Shown here: positions 6,543 to 10,570 of the stretch, piece after piece
Position numbering within the stretch: position 1 is the first letter of the stretch
Layout: each line of letters begins with the position of its first letter
Source: JAVEDQ01 sp035468175
Lineage (GTDB): Bacteria > Actinomycetota > Actinomycetes > Frankiales > Frankiaceae
Direction of reading: 5' to 3'
Assembly (NCBI GenBank): GCA_035468175.1
Contig: DATITC010000124.1
Span: 1 to 10,570 of the forward strand
Length of the DNA: 10,570 nt
Program-made: the position numbers and the translations under genes
Notes under the pieces: model-generated
Seen by the model: the letters and a program-made list of their open reading frames with translations, nothing else
What the model was told of the DNA's origin: nothing
Database searches by the model: none

Positions 6543-7584
6543 GCAGGTCGAAGCCCAGCTGCCCGAGCGGGACTTCGACGTCTCGCTGCAGCTCGAGCCG
6601 GGCGAGGTCGTCGCAGTGCTCGGACCCAACGGCGCCGGCAAGTCGACGCTGCTCGGCCTGATCGCCGGCCTGCTGCGCCCCGACTCCGGCCGGATCTGCC
6701 TGGACGGCACCGTGCTGGTCGACGGACGCACGTGGACCCCGCCGCACGCGCGGCCCGTCGCCCTGCTCGCCCAGCAGGCGCTGCTCTTCCCGCACCTCAC
6801 CGTTCGCGAGAACGTCGCCTTCGGGCCACGCAGCCGCTCCCGCGACCGGTCCGCCGCACGAGCCGTCGCCGACGAATGGCTCGACGCGGTCGACGCTCGT
6901 GACCTCGCCAGCCGCCGGCCCGCCCAACTCTCCGGCGGCCAGCAGCAGCGGGTGGCGGTGGCGCGGGCGCTCGCCGTCGACCCGCACCTCCTGCTGCTCG
7001 ACGAGCCGATGGCGGCACTCGATGTCGGCGCCGCGCCGGCCCTGCGCCAACTGCTGCGCCGAGTGCTGTCCGACGGCCGTCGCTCCGCGTTGCTGGTGAC
7101 GCACGACGTGCTCGACGCGTTGATGCTCGCCGACCGGGTCGTCGTCCTCGAGAGCGGCCGGATCGTCGAGCAGGGCCCGGTCCGGGCGGTCTTCAGTGCT
7201 CCGCGGAGTGCGTTCACCGCCCGAATCGCCGGCATCAACCTGCTGGTTGGGAGGGCCACCGAGGGCGGGCTGACCACCCGCGACGGCGGTGAGGTCGTCG
7301 GGCGGCCGGACGGCGCGGAACCCGGTGAACCCGCCGTCGCCGTCTTCCATCCCTCCGCCGTCGCGGTGTATCGGGACGCCCCGCACGGGAGTCCGCGGAA
7401 CAGCCTCGAGGTGGTCGTCGGTGAGCTCGAACCGAGGGGCGACCTCGTGCGCGTGCACGCGACGAGCGGGCTCGCCGCCGACATCACCCTCGGTTCGGTG
7501 GCTGACCTGGCGCTCTCTCCGGGTGATCGCGCGGTGTTCACGGTGAAGGCGACGGAGGTCCGGGTGCTGCCGTCGGCACGCTGA
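6529..7584 (+). CDS. modC: Molybdate ABC transporter ATP-binding protein ModC
   Basis: A 351-residue ATPase that powers molybdate import. Visible motifs: Walker A GPNGAGKST (32-40), Q-loop region around ALLAQQALLFPHLTVREN, signature LSGGQQQR (134-141), Walker B LLLLDEP with Asp158 and Glu159, and the switch histidine in VTHD (His192). The region after about residue 230 is a C-terminal extension; its last part, with SLEVVVGELEPRGDLVRV and ADITLGSVADLALSPGD, is a Mop/TOBE domain, the usual regulatory domain of ModC. Length is normal for the family. The start is the third GTG of the 14-bp repeat; it is the only one of the three in frame, and GAGGGG lies six bases before it. It is the last gene of the operon; no convincing terminator follows, only a short imperfect hairpin at about 7565-7580 within the last codons. 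Confidence 0.95.
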   Translation: MRGSLQVEAQLPERDFDVSLQLEPGEVVAVLGPNGAGKSTLLGLIAGLLRPDSGRICLDGTVLVDGRTWTPPHARPVALLAQQALLFPHLTVRENVAFGPRSRSRDRSAARAVADEWLDAVDARDLASRRPAQLSGGQQQRVAVARALAVDPHLLLLDEPMAALDVGAAPALRQLLRRVLSDGRRSALLVTHDVLDALMLADRVVVLESGRIVEQGPVRAVFSAPRSAFTARIAGINLLVGRATEGGLTTRDGGEVVGRPDGAEPGEPAVAVFHPSAVAVYRDAPHGSPRNSLEVVVGELEPRGDLVRVHATSGLAADITLGSVADLALSPGDRAVFTVKATEVRVLPSAR

Positions 7585-7687
7585 GGGTGAAGACGGTTTT
7601 CCCGGGCCGCTACATCAAATCGGGTGTCGTCACCACAGCCGATCTGACGTCACCGCCGCGAAAAGGGGTCGGGGCCTCGCCGCAGAT

Positions 7688-7723
7688 CCTGCCCCTGCTC
7701 GCGTGCCCCGAGCCCGGGGCAGG
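7688..7723 (+). other. Two mutually exclusive hairpins before the aroE remnant
   Basis: TGCCCCG (7704-7710) pairs with CGGGGCA (7715-7721) around a 4-base loop. CCTGCCCC (7688-7695) could instead pair with GGGGCAGG (7716-7723). Both would sit just before the GAGGGG and ATG at 7732. They could be a relic of control of the dead gene, a terminator for the mod operon, or chance in GC-rich DNA. Confidence 0.3.
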
Positions 7724-7731
7724 CTGAGGGG

Positions 7732-8285
7732 ATGACGCGCACCCTGTCCAAGGACACGCAGCTGTGCATCTCGCTCGCCGGTCGCCCGGGGAACCACGGC
7801 ACGCGGTTCCACAACGCGCTCTACGACGAGTCGGCGCGGGCGATCGCCTCGATCAACACGATCGTGAACATGGCCGGGCGGCTGCGCGCCTACAACACCG
7901 ACTATCTGGCCGTCGCCGCTCGCGCGCAACGAACGGACCGGTTCGGCACTTGCCGAGCAGTACGGGTTCCGCTGGGCCCGGAACGTCGGCGACCAGCGAC
8001 CGGAAATGCTGATCAACGCGACTCCGATCGGGATGGCCGGCGGTCCGGCCGAGGACCAGCTACCCGTCCCCGCCGCGGTGGTCGGCGCCGCCCGCTGCGT
8101 GTTCGGATGTGGTGGCGATGCCGGCGGAGACTCCGCTGATCCAGCAGGCGCGGCAGCCTGGCATCCCGGTGATCACCGGCGCCGAGGTCATCGCCCTGCA
8201 GGCGGCCGAGCAGTTCGAGCTCTACACCGGTGTCCGACCGACCGACAACCAGGTCCGGCGGGCCTCGGACCAAGCCCGCGGCTGA
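7732..8285 (+). pseudogene. aroE: Shikimate 5-dehydrogenase-like remnant (aroE family), decayed
   Basis: Fragments of an actinobacterial shikimate dehydrogenase are spread over three frames. Frame 1 from ATG 7732 gives LSKDTQLCISLAGRPGN and RFHNALYDE, then jumps to SARAIASINTIVN and YNTDYLAVA; the intervening stretch, including the catalytic lysine region (normally SMPFKE), is missing. After about 7920 homology continues in frame 2 as ARNERTGSALAEQYGFRW and MLINATPIGMAGGPAED; the Rossmann NADP-binding part (normally containing GSGGMAKA) is missing. An extra G at 8105-8106 shifts to frame 3, giving DVVAMPAETPLI, ITGAEVIALQAAEQFELYTG and the stop at 8283-8285. An intact homologue would be about 270 residues; about 185 codons remain. 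Loss of the lysine and of the cofactor site means it cannot be active. Expected sequences of the missing parts are from memory of the family. Confidence 0.85.
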
Positions 8286-8286
8286 C

Positions 8287-8357
8287 GGCGTCAGCTGCGC
8301 GGCGTCAGACTGCACGGCACAAACTGCACGGCTCAGACCGCGCGGCTCAGACTGAGC
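8287..8357. repeat. Degenerate 14-bp tandem repeat between aroE remnant and egtD
   Basis: Five units, each beginning GGC and spaced 14 or 15 bases: GGCGTCAGCTGCGC (8287), GGCGTCAGACTGCAC (8301), GGCACAAACTGCAC (8316), GGCTCAGACCGCGC (8330) and GGCTCAGACTGAGC (8344). The fourth unit contains the egtD stop codon (8333-8335) and the fifth encodes part of the EgtD C-terminus. Confidence 0.75.
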
Positions 8358-9319
8358 CCGAACTCCCCCGCCGCGTCGGTCCACCACGCGACGGGCGCGA
8401 GTCCCGCGCTCACCAGCTCGGCCTCGATCCCGTCCCGCCGGAACTTCGTGCTGATCTGGTTGTGCATCTCCTCGCCGGCGCGAAACTCGACCTCCAGGTC
8501 GATCGCGGAAACCGTCGCGGTCTGATCGCACCGGGACCGAAGGCCGACCTCGAGCCGTTCGTGCTCTGCGTTCCACCGCGCGACGTGGTCGAAGGAGTCG
8601 ACGTCGAAGTCCGCGTCGAGTTCGGCGTTGAGAACACGCAGCATGTTGCGGCTGTAGCGCACGCCCACACCCGCGCTGTCGTCGTAGGCGGGCACGATCC
8701 GCGCCGGATCCTTCAGCAGGTCGACCCCAAGCAGCAACGTCTCGCCCGGCTCCATCGCGCCGCGAAGCTGCGCGAGGAACGTGGCGCGCTGCTCCGGATC
8801 GAGGTTGCCGATGGTGCTTCCGAGAAACGCCACCATCCGCTGCCCGTCGCGGGGAAGCACGGCGAGGTGCCGCTCGAAGTCACCGACGACGGCGTGGATC
8901 TGGACGCCGGGGAACAGCGCCACGATCTCGTCCGCGGCTTGGAGCAGGATCGTCTCGTCCACGTCGAAGGGCACGAAGCGCCGGAGCGCGTCGGCGTCGG
9001 CGAGCGCGGTAAGCAGGATGCGCGTCTTCTCCGAGGTCCCGGACCCGAGCTCGACGATCGTGTCCGCGCCGCTCAGTCCAGCGATCTCCGCCGCGTGCTC
9101 CAGCAGGATCTCGCGCTCGGCCCTCGTCAGGTAGTACTCAGGGAGCCGGGTGACCTCGTCGAACAACCGGCTGCCCTCGGCGTCGTAGAACCACTTCGGG
9201 GGCATGCCCTTGCGCTGCCGGCTCAGGCCGTCCAACGCGTCGGCGCGGAGCGAGACGCCGCGGTCGTCGCCGCTGAGGTGTCGGTCGACCGTGACCTGAC
9301 TGGTTCGGACGGGATCCAT
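8333..9319 (-). CDS. egtD: EgtD-like amino-acid betaine methyltransferase (annotated as L-histidine N-alpha-methyltransferase)
   Basis: A 328-residue SAM-dependent methyltransferase of the EgtD family, which trimethylates the alpha-amino group of histidine to hercynine, the first step of ergothioneine synthesis. Visible motifs: PKWFYDAEGSRLFDEVTRLP (41-60), EYYLTRAE (61-68), VELGSGTSEKT (SAM loop, 89-99), PFDVDE (117-122), GSTIGNL (167-173) and YDDSAGVGVRYSRN. A constant offset of six aligns Tyr56, Gly86, Lys92, Asn166, Tyr206 and Ser284 of the mycobacterial enzyme with Tyr62, Gly92, Lys98, Asn172, Tyr212 and Ser290 here. At two specificity positions it differs: Val258 for Met252 and Gln288 for Glu282, so the substrate may not be histidine. 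No egtA, egtB, egtC or egtE is adjacent. ATG 9319 is the only plausible start; it has no Shine-Dalgarno but a GATAGT eight bases upstream, hinting at a leaderless mRNA. Confidence 0.9.
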   Translation of the reverse strand: MDPVRTSQVTVDRHLSGDDRGVSLRADALDGLSRQRKGMPPKWFYDAEGSRLFDEVTRLPEYYLTRAEREILLEHAAEIAGLSGADTIVELGSGTSEKTRILLTALADADALRRFVPFDVDETILLQAADEIVALFPGVQIHAVVGDFERHLAVLPRDGQRMVAFLGSTIGNLDPEQRATFLAQLRGAMEPGETLLLGVDLLKDPARIVPAYDDSAGVGVRYSRNMLRVLNAELDADFDVDSFDHVARWNAEHERLEVGLRSRCDQTATVSAIDLEVEFRAGEEMHNQISTKFRRDGIEAELVSAGLAPVAWWTDAAGEFGLSLSRAV

Positions 9320-9327
9320 GTCGTCTG

Positions 9328-9333
9328 ACTATC
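9328..9333 (-). promoter_or_regulatory. -10-like hexamer for egtD
   Basis: Minus-strand GATAGT lies eight bases before the ATG at 9319, so transcription could start at or next to the start codon. No good -35 hexamer is visible. Confidence 0.35.
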
Positions 9334-9342
9334 GCAGCACTG

Positions 9343-9377
9343 TGTCCGAACGATGACGGTAAGCCGCTTTTCGGACA
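9343..9377. promoter_or_regulatory. Inverted repeat upstream of egtD, possible operator
   Basis: TGTCCGAA (9343-9350) and TTCGGACA (9370-9377) are a perfect 8-bp inverted repeat with a 19-base spacer, just upstream of the egtD -10-like hexamer. A third TTCGGAC is at 9304-9310 inside egtD. Spacing of about two helical turns would suit a dimeric regulator; none is identified. Confidence 0.3.
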
Positions 9378-9531
9378 ACGTTCCCCTTCCGAGTCAACGC
9401 CGAGCGCCTTCCGCAGACCACTTCTTGTGGACAGTGGCGGGCTATCAACAGGGTTCCTTGTGGATGGCCGGTGTCTGTCCACAGATTGTGTTTGTGCTGC
9501 TCAGAGGGTGTTCGCTGGTGCCAACCGGTGA

Positions 9532-9537
9532 GATACT
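9532..9537 (+). promoter_or_regulatory. -10-like hexamer for the 13E12-type gene
   Basis: GATACT (five of six matches to TATACT) lies seven bases before ATG 9545, suggesting a leaderless or near-leaderless transcript that begins inside the LexA box. Its last base overlaps the box. Confidence 0.4.
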
Positions 9538-9552
9538 CGAACACATGTTCGA
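9537..9552. promoter_or_regulatory. LexA (SOS) box over the start codon of the 13E12-type gene
   Basis: TCGAACACATGTTCGA matches the known actinobacterial/mycobacterial LexA operator form TCGAAC-N4-GTTCGA exactly; the symmetric arms are seven bases each (TCGAACA/TGTTCGA). It covers the ATG at 9545 and the probable transcription start, so bound LexA would block expression until DNA damage. Members of the 13E12 family in Mycobacterium tuberculosis are known to carry SOS boxes and to be damage-inducible, which supports the call. Confidence 0.85.
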
Positions 9553-10570
9553 TAGGTCTTCGGTTCCGGTGTTCGACGTCCACCTTGCCCTGGGGCCACC
9601 GTGCCGGGAATCGGTGCTGATGCTGCTCAGTATCGATCCCGAGACGCTGTCGCCGGCCGACTCGGTCGCTGCCGGTATCGGCGCCGAACGTGCCGGGCGG
9701 CTGCTCGACGGCCGACAGCTGCGGTTCCTCTCCCAGGCCGCCGGTGGACACCGCCTGGACGGTGACCTCAACGAGGTCGGTCAGGAACTGGCCGCCGCGA
9801 CGAACCTGTATCCGGTGACCGCGTCGGTCCGGACCGACCTCGGCTGTTCCGCCACCAGACGGCTACCGACGGCGTTGACGCTGCTCGAAGCCGGCGTGCT
9901 GACCCAGCGGCACGTCGAGAAACTCGAACAGGCCACCCGGGAGCTGACCGACGAGCAGGCCCGGGCCGTCGACGCCGACGCCGTGCCACCCGGCCCGAAA
10001 GGACTCGCCAGCCGGACCGCCACCGCGATCGCCCGGATCGCGCCGGAGCAGGCGAAGAAGAAGACCGAGCAGATCCGGCGGGGCCGGACGGTGCTGCCGT
10101 GGTCGGACCCGGCCGAAGGCGTCGCCGGCATCGCGCTGCAAGGACCGTTGGACCAGGTCGCGCAGATCAAAGCCGCGATCGACACCGACGCCCGGCTCCG
10201 CCTCGCCGGCGACCCCCGGCTGCTGGAAACCCGCCGGTTCGACGTCCTCTACGACTGGGCCCGCGACCGACTCGGCCTACCCCCCGCCCAGCACCCCGAC
10301 CGACCCACACCCCCACCCGCGGCACCGGCGGGTGAGGCCGCCGGTCCAGCCGGGTCTGCGGAGCGGGGCCGGTGCGGGTCGTGTGGCCGGTCCGGACCGA
10401 ACACCATCCCGATCAACGTCACCGTCTCACTCGAGACGCTGCTCGGCCTGTCCGAGCTACCCGGCGATCTCGACGGAGCGCCGATCCCGGCCTCGGTCGC
10501 CCGGGAACTCGCCGCCGACGGACGATGGCGCCGCTGGATCGTCGAAGCCTCCACCGGCCGGCTGCTCGAC
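9545..10570 (+). CDS. DUF222 domain protein, 13E12 repeat family (HNH endonuclease part beyond window)
   Basis: An open reading frame of 342 codons that runs off the right edge without a stop. From ATG 9545 it reads MFDRSSVPVFDVHLALGPPC, then LSPADSVAAGIGAERAGRLL and LAAATNLYPVTASVRTDLG, then the helical, charged core with TLLEAGVLTQRHVEKLEQAT. This is the DUF222 pattern of the actinobacterial 13E12 family. A Pro/Ala-rich linker (about 244-275) and a CGSC pair (Cys277, Cys280) precede TIPINVTVSLETLLGLSELP and the closing motif ADGRWRRWIVEASTGRLLD, after which family members normally carry an HNH nuclease domain, not seen here. Family members are multicopy and of unclear function; mobility or DNA-damage response has been suggested. 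Expression is probably controlled by the LexA box that overlaps the start. No convincing Shine-Dalgarno is present. Confidence 0.85.
   Translation, partial: MFDRSSVPVFDVHLALGPPCRESVLMLLSIDPETLSPADSVAAGIGAERAGRLLDGRQLRFLSQAAGGHRLDGDLNEVGQELAAATNLYPVTASVRTDLGCSATRRLPTALTLLEAGVLTQRHVEKLEQATRELTDEQARAVDADAVPPGPKGLASRTATAIARIAPEQAKKKTEQIRRGRTVLPWSDPAEGVAGIALQGPLDQVAQIKAAIDTDARLRLAGDPRLLETRRFDVLYDWARDRLGLPPAQHPDRPTPPPAAPAGEAAGPAGSAERGRCGSCGRSGPNTIPINVTVSLETLLGLSELPGDLDGAPIPASVARELAADGRWRRWIVEASTGRLLD

Larger units (their letters stand above)
9320..9536. other. Divergent non-coding region with DnaA-box-like motifs
   Basis: No credible gene lies between egtD and the 13E12-type gene. Besides the inverted repeat near egtD, the stretch 9426-9483 holds four sequences resembling DnaA boxes: TGTGGACAG (9426-9434), CTATCAACA (9442-9450), TGTGGATGG (9459-9467) and CTGTCCACA (9475-9483). 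The first and last are exact reverse complements of each other and differ from the GC-rich consensus TTGTCCACA by one base. No AT-rich unwinding element is visible. Confidence 0.4.

Noticed and set aside
6217..7541. Two long overlapping minus-strand open frames opposite modB/modC
   Set aside because: Both are antisense to genes with complete ABC transporter motifs and are rich in Arg, Ser and Gln as expected for shadow frames.
7645..7652. TGACGTCA palindrome after modC
   Set aside because: An 8-bp palindrome is expected by chance in a window this size, and it has no promoter context.
8006..9328. 440-codon + strand open frame spanning the aroE remnant and the egtD region
   Set aside because: Its first part is the frame-2 piece of the aroE remnant and the rest is antisense to egtD with low-complexity, Arg/Val/Gly-rich sequence; GC-rich DNA keeps such frames open.
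9426..9483. Chromosomal or plasmid replication origin
   Set aside because: Only a few imperfect DnaA-like boxes, no AT-rich unwinding region, and none of the usual origin genes nearby.

Overview
The window is high-GC DNA with GTG starts, lipoprotein and 13E12-type genes and many 4-base gene overlaps. It is almost certainly chromosome of an actinomycete; the genus cannot be fixed from the sequence alone. No rRNA, tRNA, CRISPR array, transposase or recognisable defence system is visible.

Layout, left to right. (1) The 3' part of a spermidine-synthase-like methyltransferase-fold gene on the + strand, broken by an apparent one-base deletion near 221. (2) Three minus-strand genes: a P-loop nucleoside/sugar kinase-like protein, a small YbjN-type protein whose stop codon sits inside a strong 12-bp hairpin, and a 792-residue protein with an acidic N-terminus, an internal Gly-Asp-Val repeat, a TPR-like stretch and a SEC-C zinc motif. 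(3) Divergent from that gene, a compact + strand molybdate operon: an HTH-Mop regulator, then modA, modB and modC, all with overlapping or near-overlapping junctions. The regulator senses or binds molybdate, ModA captures it outside the membrane, ModB is the channel and ModC the ATPase. A 14-bp tandem duplication between modB and modC creates two five-codon mini-reading frames that still link the two genes by GTGA overlaps. (4) A wrecked aroE-like shikimate dehydrogenase remnant (two internal deletions plus a frameshift). (5) A convergent, isolated egtD-like histidine-betaine methyltransferase gene on the minus strand, with degenerate 14-bp repeats running into its 3' end. (6) A 225-bp non-coding region, then the 5' part of a DUF222/13E12 family gene on the + strand, whose start codon lies inside a consensus actinobacterial LexA (SOS) box; it runs off the window.

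Most informative leads: the EgtD homologue has Val and Gln where histidine-specific EgtD has Met252 and Glu282, the two substrate-specificity positions, and it stands outside any egt cluster; the modB-modC mini-cistron relay; and the SOS box over the 13E12 start. Several genes here (SEC-C gene, mod regulator, egtD, 13E12) have a -10-like hexamer 6-8 bases before the start codon and no good Shine-Dalgarno, which suggests leaderless transcripts. All function calls come from reading translated sequence and remembered family patterns; no database search was possible.
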